Positions 27,433 through 36,061 are shown, numbered from the stretch's first letter. The stretch is DNA of 64,000 nucleotides from Streptomyces sp. P3 (GCF_003032475.1 NZ_CP028369.1:2542001-2606000), one strand, 5' to 3'. Notes: generated by a model not told the origin, from the sequence alone. A program made the numbers and translations.

Positions 27433-28014
27433 TCAGGGCTGGTCCAGGCGCAGGACGCCGACCGTCTCGCCCTCGCTCCTCTCGCCGTTCTTGCGGAACC
27501 CCAGCCGCAGATAGAAGTCCTTCGGCCCGTTCTCGCCCTCGTGCCAGGTCACGTACATCTCCCGGGCGTCGCGCCGACGCAGTTCCGCGGCTACCGACTC
27601 CACGGCGAACCGGCCGTAGCCGCGGCCCTGTTCACCGGCGGCGATGTTCAGCCGCCACAGGCCGGAGCGGAGCACGGGGACGTCGCCGGCTCCGCCGGTC
27701 CAGTCGATGTCGAGGAAGGCCATCAGGAAGCCGACGGGACGGTCGCCGTCCATGATCAGGCGAGGCCAGGCGACGCCCGGCGGGTGGACGTAGGCCTCGG
27801 CGAGGGACTTCATGACCGGGGAGACCGCGAACTCCTGGTCGGGGCGGACGCTAATGCCGGTCGCGGCGGCGAAGTTGGCGGGGGTGATCTCAGCGAGGCG
27901 CAGTCCGGAAGCCGTCGCGGCGCTCCCGTCGGGTCCGGCGCTCCCGTCGCTCCCGTCGGGTCGGTCGGTCCCGTCGGTACGGACGGTTCTGTCGGGCCGG
28001 ACTGTCGCTCGCAT
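27433..28014 (-). CDS. GNAT-family N-acetyltransferase
   Basis: A 193-aa protein with a disordered N-terminus of Asp/Gly/Ser/Thr repeats (RTVRTDGTDRPDGSDGSAGP, residues 8-27). The GNAT core contains VGFLMAFLDIDW, LWRLNIAAGEQGRGYGRFAV (acetyl-CoA loop QGRGYG) and VTWHEGENGPKDFYLRLGFR. The layout resembles diamine acetyltransferases. The ATG lies 6 nt after TACGGT without a Shine-Dalgarno, suggesting a leaderless mRNA. The substrate is unknown. Confidence 0.88.
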   Translation of the reverse strand: MRATVRPDRTVRTDGTDRPDGSDGSAGPDGSAATASGLRLAEITPANFAAATGISVRPDQEFAVSPVMKSLAEAYVHPPGVAWPRLIMDGDRPVGFLMAFLDIDWTGGAGDVPVLRSGLWRLNIAAGEQGRGYGRFAVESVAAELRRRDAREMYVTWHEGENGPKDFYLRLGFRKNGERSEGETVGVLRLDQP

Positions 28015-28088
28015 GCGGGCACCGTAGGCGGACCGGTCGCGGGGCGGCCACGGCATTTCGGTGGCGCCCCGGCACACCTCCCGTGCCG

Positions 28089-28652
28089 TCAGCCCAACTG
28101 GCGGTAGCGGCCTCGGAAGTAGACCAGTGGGCCGCTGTCCGCGCTCGGGGTCGCGGCGGTCAGGACGCGGCCGATCACCAGGGTGTGGTCGCCCGCCGGG
28201 ACACGTTGCTCGGTGCGGCATTCCAGGGTGGCCAGCGCGCCGCCGACCAGGGGTGCGCCGGTGGCCTCGCCGCGCGTGTACGGGATGTCGTCGAAGAGGA
28301 GGCGGTCGCTGATGCGGCCCTTCATGGCGAAGCGGCCGGCGATGTGCCGCTGGCTCTCGGTGAGGACCGACACCGCCCAACGGGGCTGTTCGTCGAGCAG
28401 GTCGTCCATCCGGGAGCCGTTGCGCAGGCTGACCATGACCAGTGGCGGGTCCAGGGAGACGGAGACGAAGGCGGTGGCGGTCATGCCGACGTCCTCGCCG
28501 TCCGGCGCCCGGGGGTCGTCCGGGTCCAGGGAGGGCTCCCGGGCGGTCACCAGGACCACGCCGTCGGCGAGCCGGGACATGGCGGCGCGGAACTCGTCGT
28601 TGCTCACCCCCTCAGCATGCCCGGAGGTGGTCTTCGGCACGGTGTCGATCAT
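28089..28652 (-). CDS. Flavin reductase-like FMN-binding protein
   Basis: A 187-aa member of the flavin reductase/HpaC-like split-barrel family, which supplies reduced FMN or FAD to monooxygenases using NAD(P)H. Motifs include EFRAAMSRLADGVVLVT, MTATAFVSVSLDPPLVMVSL (flavin-binding), SVLTESQRHIAGRFA, GALATLECRTEQRVPAGDHT, VIGRVLTA and PLVYFRGRYRQLG. The ATG at 28652 is chosen; a GTG 12 nt upstream with AGGGTG near it, and an internal GTG (VSNDEFRAAM) with GAGGGG, are alternatives. No dedicated partner oxygenase is adjacent. Confidence 0.88.
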   Translation of the reverse strand: MIDTVPKTTSGHAEGVSNDEFRAAMSRLADGVVLVTAREPSLDPDDPRAPDGEDVGMTATAFVSVSLDPPLVMVSLRNGSRMDDLLDEQPRWAVSVLTESQRHIAGRFAMKGRISDRLLFDDIPYTRGEATGAPLVGGALATLECRTEQRVPAGDHTLVIGRVLTAATPSADSGPLVYFRGRYRQLG

Positions 28653-28832
28653 GTCTGTGGGCACCCTCGGAACGCTAGTGTCCGTGCGATGCGCGGCGCA
28701 TCGGACCTCCGCCCGAGTAGGGTCGTAGGACCGTGGACCCATCACCGCGTTCCGTGCGCCGGCGGCTGCTGTCCGTGTTCAGGAAACGCACAGGAAAAAC
28801 GCGGAAACTCCACTCAAATGTTCACGTTCATC

Positions 28833-28848
28833 TGTGACTTGAGTCACA
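28833..28848. promoter_or_regulatory. CRP-type palindrome upstream of cdgB
   Basis: TGTGACTTGAGTCACA is a perfect TGTGA-N6-TCACA inverted repeat and also satisfies the Streptomyces Crp motif GTG-N6-GNCAC. It lies 165 nt before the cdgB start codon and upstream of the BldD-like box. Confidence 0.6.
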
Positions 28849-28862
28849 AGGCGTACTAATTG

Positions 28863-28877
28863 TTGACCCTGTGTACC
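28863..28877. promoter_or_regulatory. Putative BldD box upstream of cdgB
   Basis: TTGACCCTGTGTACC fits the BldD consensus nTnACnCWGnGTnAn with a single mismatch near its right end. In S. coelicolor, cdgB is a known BldD target, which supports the assignment. Confidence 0.5.
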
Positions 28878-29012
28878 GAGTGAGCAGCGCGCTGTGATTC
28901 AGTGGCGGAGGCGTCACAACAAGACACACACCGACAACGAAGCACCAGAAACGACGTTGCGCCGAAGACAACCCTTGATTCGCTGCGAAGTCTCGGGGGG
29001 AGGGCGAAACAC

Positions 29013-30680
29013 ATGGAGACCGAGTCGGAGCCGTACGTCCGTCTTGCGTCCCTGCGACAGCTGCACCAGGTCATGGCCGACATGAACACGGCCCGCAGCC
29101 TGGCCGACACACTGCAGACCGTCGCCGACGGCGTGGTCACGGCACTCGGGTACGAGCTGGCGTGCGTCAACCTCGTGCGCGCCGACGGAGATCTCGTGGT
29201 CGCCGCCTTCTCCGGCAACCCGGCGGCCGAGGCCCTCATCACGGGCCGGGTCGGCTCGCGCGAGTCCTGGGAGCGCCGTCTCGGCATGGGCGAGACCTGG
29301 GGCGACCTGATCTTCATACCGCACACCGAGGGCTGGGTCCTCGACGACGACGACGTCCCGCAGTGGTACACCGACGGGCCCGCGCCCCGCTTCGAGGACG
29401 AATGGCACCCCTCGGACCGGCTCTTCGCCCCCATGTACACGCCCGCCGCCGCCGGCAGCGGTGACGCCTGCGGCGAGCTGATAGGCGTCCTGTCCGTGGA
29501 CCGGCCGCGCAACGGACGCCGCCCCGGCGCGTGGGGGCGCGAAGCGCTCCAGATGTACGCCTTCCAGGCCGCCATCGCCATCAGCAACGCGCGTCTACGT
29601 GCGAACATGCAGCGGGCGCTGGTCCGGCTCGAACGCGAGCAGCAGGCCCTGCGTGCCAGTGAGGAATCCTTCCGGCAGGCCTTCGAGTACGCCCCCTCCG
29701 GCATGGCGATAGCCGAGATGGGCGGCGACCAGCACGGGCGCATACTCCGCACCAACGACGCTCTGTGCCGCCTGCTGGGCCGGCCGGCCTCCGCGATGCG
29801 CCGCTACTCCTTCTCCGACCTCGTCCACCCGGAGGACATAGGCACCCTGCTCCGCACCTCCGCGGAAGGCGGTCGCGCGGAGCTGCGCCTGGGCCGCCGG
29901 GACGGCACCTACCTCTGGGTCAGTCTCCGCAACTCCGTCGTCGCCGACGCCGCCGACGGCCCCCGCTTCCTCCTCACCCATGTCGAGGACATAGAGGAGC
30001 GCAAGCGCCGCGAGCTGCAGCTCGCCCACCGCGCCTCCCACGACTCCCTCACCGGCCTGCCGAACTCGGCCGAACTGCGCTCGCGGCTGTCCGCCCGGCT
30101 CTGTCAGAGGCCCCTGTCGACCCACCCCGCCGCCGTCGACGCCATGGACACGGCCTACGGCCACGCCGCCTTCGACGCCAACGGCCACGGCTTCGACTAC
30201 CGGCCCGGCGGTGCCGAGTCCTTCGAGGGCTACGACCACCACGTGCACACCGCCGCCCCCGAGGACGGCCGCGACGACGGCGCCAAGGGGCTCGCCGTCC
30301 TCTTCTGCGACCTCGACGGCTTCAAGTCGATCAACGACCGGTTCGGGCACAACGCGGGCGACGCGGTCCTCATCGAGGTCGCCCGCCGGCTCTCCCGCCA
30401 GGTCCGTGACGGCGACACGGTCGCCCGGCTCGGGGGCGACGAGTTCGTGATCCTCGCCGACGGCCTCGGCCGCGCCGACGCCGCCGACCTCGCCGTACGT
30501 CTGCGCAACGAGATCATCCAGCCGATCCGGGCCGAGGGGCGGGCCGTGCGGGTGGGCGCCAGCTTCGGCATCGGCTGGGCGCACTGCGGGATGACCGCGG
30601 ACGAAGTGCTGAAGTCCGCGGACGAGCGCATGTACGTAGAGAAACGATCTCGTCCCAAACAGCACAGGCGTGCGGGATGA
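29013..30680 (+). CDS. cdgB: Diguanylate cyclase, GAF-PAS-GGDEF (CdgB-like)
   Basis: Cyclic di-GMP synthase of 555 aa; the S. coelicolor counterpart CdgB (SCO4281) affects aerial development. Domains are GAF (residues about 20-195, LADTLQTVADGVVTALGYEL), a short coiled linker (ALVRLEREQQALRASEESFR), PAS/PAC (215-335, FEYAPSGMAIAEMGG, HVEDIEERKRRELQ) and GGDEF (340-555). The active site RLGGDEFVIL is intact. The inhibitory I-site RxxD (RDGD) sits five residues before it, so product inhibition is expected. A variable His/Asp-rich insert of about 70 residues splits the GGDEF domain after PNSAELRSRL. The ATG has a strong GGGGGGAGGG Shine-Dalgarno. Confidence 0.93.
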   Translation: METESEPYVRLASLRQLHQVMADMNTARSLADTLQTVADGVVTALGYELACVNLVRADGDLVVAAFSGNPAAEALITGRVGSRESWERRLGMGETWGDLIFIPHTEGWVLDDDDVPQWYTDGPAPRFEDEWHPSDRLFAPMYTPAAAGSGDACGELIGVLSVDRPRNGRRPGAWGREALQMYAFQAAIAISNARLRANMQRALVRLEREQQALRASEESFRQAFEYAPSGMAIAEMGGDQHGRILRTNDALCRLLGRPASAMRRYSFSDLVHPEDIGTLLRTSAEGGRAELRLGRRDGTYLWVSLRNSVVADAADGPRFLLTHVEDIEERKRRELQLAHRASHDSLTGLPNSAELRSRLSARLCQRPLSTHPAAVDAMDTAYGHAAFDANGHGFDYRPGGAESFEGYDHHVHTAAPEDGRDDGAKGLAVLFCDLDGFKSINDRFGHNAGDAVLIEVARRLSRQVRDGDTVARLGGDEFVILADGLGRADAADLAVRLRNEIIQPIRAEGRAVRVGASFGIGWAHCGMTADEVLKSADERMYVEKRSRPKQHRRAG

Positions 30681-30827
30681 TCACCAGGTCAGCGGTCCCG
30701 CGGCCGCGCTGATGCGATCCGAGTCACCCGTTTGGTCGGTGGGGACCGGGTAGGCTCGCAGTTCTCACACGTATGGATACGCGTACGCGTGTCGCATCGA
30801 CCCCGCACTGTTGAGGAGTACGAAGGG

Positions 30828-31781
30828 ATGACGCCCGGCAATAACGGCGCGAGCACGCCCGAGGACGACGACCCGTTCGGCTACCTCTACGCCGACGGCC
30901 AGGCCAACGGCGCGCAGCCGCCCTCCGGCGGTGGTTACGGCTACCCGAACTCGGTCAGCAGGGTGCGTGCGGTCGGCGAGCGCCAGTACGGACAGCAGCC
31001 GCAGCAGCAGACCGCGCAGTACGGGCAGCCGGCCACGGTTCCGCAGCAGGGCGCGTACGGTCAGCCGAACGCGCACTACGCCGCGCCCGAGAACTTCGCC
31101 GCCGGCGGCGGCCCCTCGACCGGCCGGCAGCCCGTGCAGGGCGGCGGCCGTGGCGGCGGGCCCAACACCAAGGGTCTGCTGATCGGCGCGGTCGCGGTGG
31201 TCGCCGCGGTCGTGATCGGCATCGCGGTGGCCATGGCCAACGGCGACAAGGGCACGGACGACGACAAGGCGGGCGGCGGCGCCTCCGCCCCGGCCTCCGC
31301 CCCGGCGAGCCCGACGCCCAGCGCGTCCGGCACCGGCGACGCGAACGAGGTCGAACTGCCGGCGGTCGACGCGAAGGCGGTCAGCCTGACGGGCGGCACG
31401 ACCACGGCGTCCGACGTGAAGGGCGCGAAGGCCGACGGTGGGATCTACGTCACGAACTTCAACGCCGTCGGCGCGGCGATCACCTGGAACGTCAGCGGCA
31501 TCCCCGAGGACGGCAAGTACACGCTGAACGTGAACTACGGGGTGCCCGGCAAGGACGCCAAGGCCACGCTCACGATCAACGGCACGGCGCAGACCCGTCT
31601 GCTGAACCTCGCGAACTTCGCCAATGCCGCGGAGGGCGACTACGCCAAGGGCTGGACCAAAACCTGGGCGAACCTCACCCTCAACAAGGGCACCAACACC
31701 ATCAAGATCTCCTGTGAGCAGGGCAATTCCTGCGACGCCAACTTCGACCAGCTGTCGCTCGAGGCGGGCTGGCGGAGCTAG
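30828..31781 (+). CDS. Membrane-anchored CBM35-like carbohydrate-binding protein
   Basis: A 317-aa protein. The cytoplasmic N-terminus is Gln/Tyr/Gly/Pro-rich (QYGQQPQQQTAQYGQP, residues about 50-75). One membrane segment (LLIGAVAVVAAVVIGIAVAM, about residues 117-138) is followed by an Ala/Ser/Pro linker and an extracellular beta-sandwich of about 135 residues (GIYVTNFNAVGAAITWNVSG, YTLNVNYGVPGKDAKATLTI, GTNTIKISCEQGNSCDANFD) like CBM35/CBM6 modules. No catalytic domain is present. It may sense or tether cell-wall or extracellular glycan. The Shine-Dalgarno is GAGGAG/AAGGG. A hairpin begins right at the stop codon. Confidence 0.88.
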   Translation: MTPGNNGASTPEDDDPFGYLYADGQANGAQPPSGGGYGYPNSVSRVRAVGERQYGQQPQQQTAQYGQPATVPQQGAYGQPNAHYAAPENFAAGGGPSTGRQPVQGGGRGGGPNTKGLLIGAVAVVAAVVIGIAVAMANGDKGTDDDKAGGGASAPASAPASPTPSASGTGDANEVELPAVDAKAVSLTGGTTTASDVKGAKADGGIYVTNFNAVGAAITWNVSGIPEDGKYTLNVNYGVPGKDAKATLTINGTAQTRLLNLANFANAAEGDYAKGWTKTWANLTLNKGTNTIKISCEQGNSCDANFDQLSLEAGWRS

Positions 31782-31810
31782 AAGACTCATGAAGATCTTG
31801 GTGAGTCTTC
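31781..31810 (+). terminator. Hairpin at the end of the CBM35 gene
   Basis: A perfect 9-bp stem GAAGACTCA / TGAGTCTTC with a 12-nt loop, starting at the last base of the stop codon. Its moderate stability makes it a likely terminator. Confidence 0.6.
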
Positions 31811-32083
31811 CAGCGGAACCGGCGGCCTGCCCCGTGGGATCTCGCGGGGGCCGGTTCTGGCCGCTCTTCCCTCGCCGCTGACCGACACCCGCGTCGTCAG
31901 CTCCTCGTAGGTCACCGGTCCAGGTCGCCCGCCGTCGGGCCGTCACCTGTCCGGCCTCCTCCGGAGGGTGTGCGTCGACGGCTGGACCTGAGCCAGCGCG
32001 GCGTCCGGAGGCCCGAACCTGCCAAAGAGACGGTGGCCGGCCCAGTCCTCGGGCCGGCCACCGTCGTCGTGCGGGCGGGTGTT
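31811..32083. other. Convergent intergenic region before nagA end
   Basis: Apart from the strong hairpin at 32030-32064, nothing recognisable lies in this stretch. Confidence 0.5.
32030..32064. terminator. Terminator of nagK-nagA operon
   Basis: A perfect 14-bp GC-rich stem (32030-32043 and 32051-32064) with a 7-nt loop, 20 nt beyond the minus-strand nagA stop. It could also stop plus-strand read-through. Confidence 0.88.
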
Positions 32084-33292
32084 TCAGGCCAGGTCGGGGG
32101 CCACCACCCAGGCGCCCTTGCGCATCACGCCCTTGAGCTCGAAGGCTTCGTCCAGCAGGACCAGGTCGGCGTCCTTGCCGGGCTCCAGGGAGCCGACGCG
32201 GTCGGCCAGGCCCAGCAGGCGGGCCGGGTTGGCGGACAGGGCGGCGACGACGTCCTCGACGGGGAGCCGATCGATCGTCACCGCCCGCTGGAACGCGCGG
32301 TCCTGGGTGAGGGTGGAGCCGGCGATGGAGCCGCCCTCCGCGAGACGGGCCACGCCCTCGCTGACCTCGACCTCCAGCGGGCCGAGCAGATAGCGGCCGT
32401 CGCCGATGCCGGCGGCGCCCATCGCGTCCGTGATGAACGCGACCCGGCCCGGGCCCGCGTGACGGAACGCCAGCTCGAGTGCGGCCGGGTGCAGATGCGT
32501 GCCGTCGTTGATCAGCTCGACCGTCACCCGCTCGTCCTCCAGGAAGGCGGCGATCGGGCCGGGGGCGCGGTGCCCCAGGGGCGGCATCGCGTTGAAGAGG
32601 TGGGTGGCGACGGTGGCTCCGGCCTCGATGGCCTGAACGGTCTGCTCGTAGGTGGCGTCGGTGTGGCCGACGGCCGCGATCACGCCGTGCTCGGCCAGCA
32701 GCCGTACGGAGTCCAGGCCGCCCGGCAGTTCGGTCGCCAGGGTGACCATTCTGGCGTGGCCGCGCGCCGCGTCCACCAGCTTGCGCACCTCCGCCGGGTC
32801 GGGGTGGCGCAGCAGCGCCTCGGAGTGCGCGCCCTTGCGGCAGGGCGAGATGAACGGGCCTTCGAAGTGGATGCCGGCGAGGTCGCCCTGTTCGGCGAGT
32901 TCGCTCAGCAGGCCGGCCTGGCGGACCAGGACGTCCATGTCGTCGGTGACGGTGGAGGCGACGAGTGTGGTGGTGCCGTGCGCACGGTGGGTGCGGACGG
33001 CTTTCAGAACGTCCTCGGCCGAGCCGCAGAAGGAGGCGCCGCCGCCGCCGTGGTTGTGCAGGTCGACGAAGCCGGGCACCAGCCAGTGGCCGGACACGTC
33101 GAGCACGTCGATCATGTCGGCGGCGCCCCGCGGAGTTCCGTGCGGGGCTTCGGCCGCGATCTTCGTGCCGATGACGGTGATGCGGCCGTCGGGGACCGTA
33201 CCCGTCGGCAGCACCACCTTGGCGCCGGTCAGTACCTGCGAGTGGGATGTGGTCGACTGCGCAGTTCCCCGCGCCCCTAGGGGGGTGGCCAT
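32084..33292 (-). CDS. nagA: N-acetylglucosamine-6-phosphate deacetylase
   Basis: NagA removes the acetyl group from GlcNAc-6-P to give GlcN-6-P, a step that also controls DasR effector levels in Streptomyces. The 402-aa amidohydrolase shows DLHNHGGGG (metal HxH), HFEGPFISPCRKGAH (catalytic-site Glu), VGHTDA, ATHLFNAM and VAFITDAMGAAG with the catalytic Asp. Its ATG shares one base with the nagK stop (TGATG), and GGAGG lies 9-10 nt upstream, so it is coupled to nagK. The first 15-20 residues (MATPLGARGTAQSTTSHSQ) are encoded by a dispersed Streptomyces repeat and are probably not part of the conserved fold. Confidence 0.94.
   Translation of the reverse strand: MATPLGARGTAQSTTSHSQVLTGAKVVLPTGTVPDGRITVIGTKIAAEAPHGTPRGAADMIDVLDVSGHWLVPGFVDLHNHGGGGASFCGSAEDVLKAVRTHRAHGTTTLVASTVTDDMDVLVRQAGLLSELAEQGDLAGIHFEGPFISPCRKGAHSEALLRHPDPAEVRKLVDAARGHARMVTLATELPGGLDSVRLLAEHGVIAAVGHTDATYEQTVQAIEAGATVATHLFNAMPPLGHRAPGPIAAFLEDERVTVELINDGTHLHPAALELAFRHAGPGRVAFITDAMGAAGIGDGRYLLGPLEVEVSEGVARLAEGGSIAGSTLTQDRAFQRAVTIDRLPVEDVVAALSANPARLLGLADRVGSLEPGKDADLVLLDEAFELKGVMRKGAWVVAPDLA
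33251..33278. repeat. Dispersed GC-rich repeat, copy 1 (within nagA start)
   Basis: The core gcgcagttccccgcgcccct is almost identical to the copy at 41172-41199 (cgcagtttcccgcgcccct, both after ggtcg). This sequence type is scattered in Streptomyces chromosomes. Here it encodes part of the NagA N-terminus on the minus strand. Confidence 0.75.
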
Positions 33293-34251
33293 CAGGGTGT
33301 TACCTCCATGCCGTCGGTCGTGTCGAGGAGATCCCGGGCCAACAGGCCGGCGCCGAGGCATCCGGCGCTGTCGCCCAGGGCCGCCGGGACGATGTCCGGC
33401 AGCTTCTGGAAGGTCACCCGCCGCCGGACGGCGTCCCGCAGCGGTGTGAACAAGGCTTCCCCCGCCTCGGCCAGGCCGCCACCGATGACGAGGGTGCGCG
33501 GGTCCAGCAGGGTGAGGGCGGTGACCAGGCCGTCGGCCAGGGCGTCCACGGCGCCCTGCCAGACGCGGACGGCTTCCAGGTCGCCGGACGCGAAGGCCTT
33601 CGCGCAGTCCGCGGCGTCCGCCGCGGGGTCCCCGACGGCCGCCGCCCACGCCTCGCCGACCGCCGCCGCGGACGCGAACCGTTCCAGGCAGCCGCGCTGC
33701 CCGCACGGACAGGGGGCGCCGCCGGGCCGGACGACGATGTGGCCGATCTCGCCCGCGAAACCGTGCGCGCCCGCTTCGACGCGGCCGTCGACGCCGATCG
33801 CGCCCGCGATGCCGGTGCCCAGCGCCACGAACAGGAAGCGGTCGGCGCCCCGGCCGGCGCCGATCCGGCCCTCGGCGAGACCGCCGGCGCGCACGTCGTG
33901 GCCGAGGGCGACCGGGACGCCGAGGCGTTCGGCGAGCAGGGCGCGCAGCGGGACGTCCCGCCAGCCCAGGTTGGCCGAGTAGACGGCGACGCCGCCGGTC
34001 TCGTCGACGATGCCGGGCACGGCGACGCCGGCCGCGGCGGCGGGCTCGCCGTACTCCCGGGCGCCGTGCTCGCGCAGGTCGGCGGCGAACTCCAGGATGC
34101 CGGCGACCACGGCGTCGGGTCCGCGCTCGCGGCCGGTGGTCCGCAGGGCCCGGTGCAGCAGTGTGCCTCCCCCGGAGGGGGGACCCCCAGCGCCGATCAG
34201 GGCGGCCTTCATCCCGGTGCCGCCCACATCGAGGGCGATGACATGTCTCAC
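33292..34251 (-). CDS. nagK: N-acetylglucosamine kinase (ROK family)
   Basis: ROK sugar kinase of 319 aa; the S. coelicolor orthologue SCO4285 is GlcNAc kinase NagK. Motifs are the ATP-binding VIALDVGGTGMKAALIG, LGHDVRAGGLAEGRIGAGRG with the catalytic Asp, ALGTGIAGAIGVDG, and the zinc signature GEIGHIVVRPGG followed by CPCGQRGCLE. It phosphorylates GlcNAc from chitin or cell-wall turnover for NagA. The start is GTG 34251, without an obvious Shine-Dalgarno. A dre-like operator sits 28 nt upstream, fitting DasR control of the nagKA operon. Confidence 0.93.
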   Translation of the reverse strand: MRHVIALDVGGTGMKAALIGAGGPPSGGGTLLHRALRTTGRERGPDAVVAGILEFAADLREHGAREYGEPAAAAGVAVPGIVDETGGVAVYSANLGWRDVPLRALLAERLGVPVALGHDVRAGGLAEGRIGAGRGADRFLFVALGTGIAGAIGVDGRVEAGAHGFAGEIGHIVVRPGGAPCPCGQRGCLERFASAAAVGEAWAAAVGDPAADAADCAKAFASGDLEAVRVWQGAVDALADGLVTALTLLDPRTLVIGGGLAEAGEALFTPLRDAVRRRVTFQKLPDIVPAALGDSAGCLGAGLLARDLLDTTDGMEVTP

Positions 34252-34278
34252 GGGGACAGTGTGGACCGAGTACCCGCG

Positions 34279-34294
34279 AGAGGTCTAGTCCACT
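34279..34294. promoter_or_regulatory. DasR operator (dre-like) for nagK-nagA
   Basis: AGAGGTCTAGTCCACT matches the dre consensus ACTGGTCTAGACCACT at 13 of 16 positions. It lies 28 nt before the nagK start codon, an expected place for the GlcNAc-responsive repressor DasR. Confidence 0.7.
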
Positions 34295-34349
34295 TCTGGT
34301 TGTGGGGGTAGCGTGCCGGACCCGGGGCCGGAGAGGTCCGGTCCGCATG

Positions 34350-34365
34350 GGTGGTGTAGACCTTG
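34350..34365. promoter_or_regulatory. Second dre-like site, on the solute-binding-protein side
   Basis: GGTGGTGTAGACCTTG shares the TGGTnTAGACC core with dre (10 of 16 overall). It overlaps a possible -35 TTGATC (34363-34368), which lies 18 nt before TATGAG (34387-34392), upstream of the solute-binding-protein gene. Confidence 0.4.
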
Positions 34366-34413
34366 ATCCGAATATCGGTCCATTGGTATGAGCAATCAGT
34401 TGGGAGCAGTGCG

Positions 34414-35703
34414 GTGCAGCGGCGGGCACGGAAGTCAGCAACGATCACGGCGACCGTGGCGGGGGTGACCGCCCTCGGCCTGGCCGCGGTCCTCACCGGC
34501 TGAGGACTGGCCTCGGGTTCCGGCGACGTCACTCTCAGACTCGTCGCCGCCGACTACGGCGACAGCAGCGCCAACAGCTCGAAGAAGTACTGGGACGGGC
34601 TCGTCGCCGCGTACGAGAAGGACCACCCGGGCGTCACCGTCGACGTCAGCGTGTACTCCTGGAACGACGTCGACGCGAAGGTCAAGGCCATGGTCGACGC
34701 GGGCGACGCCCCCGACATGGCCCAGATCGGCGCCTACGCCGACTACGCGGCGGACGACCTGCTGTACAAGGCGGGCGACGTGCTCTCCATCCCCGTCGAG
34801 GCGGACTTCGCGCCCCAGCTCGCGCGGGCGGGCCAGGTGCGCGGCGTGCAGTACGGCATGCCGTTCGCCTCCTCCACCCGGTTGCTGTTCTACAACAAGA
34901 CCCTCTTCGCCGAGGCCGGCATCAGCGCGCCCACCACCTGGGCCGAGCTCGCGAAGGACGCGCGGGCGCTCAAGAAGGACGGCGTGAAGTACCCCTACGC
35001 GCTGCCCCTCGGCCCCGAGGAGGCGCAGGCCGAGACCCTGCAGTGGCTGCTCAGCGGGCGGGGCGGCTACACCCAGACGGTCAGCAGCTACAGCTTCGAC
35101 TCCGCCGAGAACGTCGAGACCCTCGACTGGCTGAAGACCGACCTGGTCGGCAAGGGCCTGACCGGGCCGGTCGCGCCGGGCAGGCTGAACCGGGCCACGG
35201 CGTTCGCGGCCTTCGCCGCCGGCGACGTGGGCATGCTCAACGGGCATCCCTCGCTGATGAAGACGGCCGCGGCCAAGGGCGTCGAGTTCGGCATGGTGCC
35301 GATGCCCGGCCTCGACGGCCCCAGCAAGACCTCCCTGGGCGTCGCGGACTGGATGACCGCCTTCAAGCGGGGCGGGCACGGCGACGAGATCGGCGACTTC
35401 CTCGACTTCGTCTACAGCAAGGAGAACGTGCTGGACTTCTCCCACGAGTACGACCTGCTGCCGGTCACCACCTCCGCGTCCCTGGTCATGGGCGCGGCCA
35501 AGGAGGACGCCGACCTCAAGCCGTTCCTCGCGGAGCTGCCGCTGTCGGAGAGCTACCCCGTCGGGCGGACCTCGTGGGCCAGGGTCAGCGCGCAGATCAA
35601 GAAGCGGATCGGCCAGGCCGTGACCGCGAACGGCAGCCCCGCCGACGTGCTCGGCGGCCTGCAGACGACCGCGACGACGCTGGAGAGCGCCGCCGGCGAA
35701 TGA
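34414..35703 (+). pseudogene. Sugar ABC transporter solute-binding protein with in-frame UGA at the lipobox cysteine
   Basis: From GTG 34414 (GGGAG 7 nt upstream) the frame encodes a lipoprotein signal MQRRARKSATITATVAG with following VTALGLAAVLTG, then TGA at 34501-34503, then GLASGSGDVTLRLVAADYGD. The stop replaces exactly the lipobox Cys (LTG-C; TGC to TGA is one base). Downstream, 400 residues of family-1-type solute-binding protein are intact: YWDGLVAAYEKDHPGVTVDV, DAPDMAQIGAYADYAADDLL, SSTRLLFYNKTLFAEAGI, FAAFAAGDVGMLNGHPSLM. A restart at GTG 34651 would lack export. It may be a pseudogene, a read-through or recoded gene, or a base error. The divergent nagK, two dre-like sites and a distant MsiK suggest amino-sugar uptake; no permease genes are adjacent. 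Confidence 0.8.
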
Positions 35704-35738
35704 GCCGGATGTCAGCGGCGGGCGTTACCGTGCGGGTC

Positions 35739-36032
35739 ATGGAGTCGGGCACGGAGGCGGGCAGCGGGGTGGGCATGGAGGCGGGCCGGGAACGGCGGGC
35801 GGAAGAGGACGGGCTGGGCGTGCGGGAGCGCGGCATCCTCGCCCTCGAACGGCGCGGGTTCCCCGGCCCCGGCGCGAAAGAACGCGCGATACGCGAGGAA
35901 CTGGACCTGGCGCCCGTGCGCTACTACCAGCTCCTCAACGCCCTCCTCGACGACCCCCGCGCGCTGGCCCACGACCCGGTCACGGTGAACCGGCTGCGCA
36001 GAGTACGAGAAGCGAGACGGACGGAACGTTAG
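35739..36032 (+). CDS. DUF3263 small DNA-binding-like protein
   Basis: A 97-aa protein. The first 33 residues are Gly/Glu-rich. The rest matches DUF3263: GLGVRERGILALERRGFPGP, AKERAIREELDLAPVRYYQL, LNALLDDPRALAHDPVTVNR, ending Arg-rich. The RERxIL and helix-turn-helix-like segment suggests a small transcription regulator, as in mycobacterial homologues of unknown function. TACCGT lies 7 nt before the ATG and no Shine-Dalgarno is present, implying a leaderless mRNA. It is 36 nt after the solute-binding-protein gene. Confidence 0.88.
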   Translation: MESGTEAGSGVGMEAGRERRAEEDGLGVRERGILALERRGFPGPGAKERAIREELDLAPVRYYQLLNALLDDPRALAHDPVTVNRLRRVREARRTER

Positions 36033-36061
36033 CGGCGGCGCTCGCTGGTTATCGTCCCTGT

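Noticed and set aside
34501..34530. SECIS element for selenocysteine after the UGA
   Set aside because: Only a weak GAGG/CCTC hairpin is visible; no typical bacterial SECIS was seen, so selenocysteine is listed only as a possibility.
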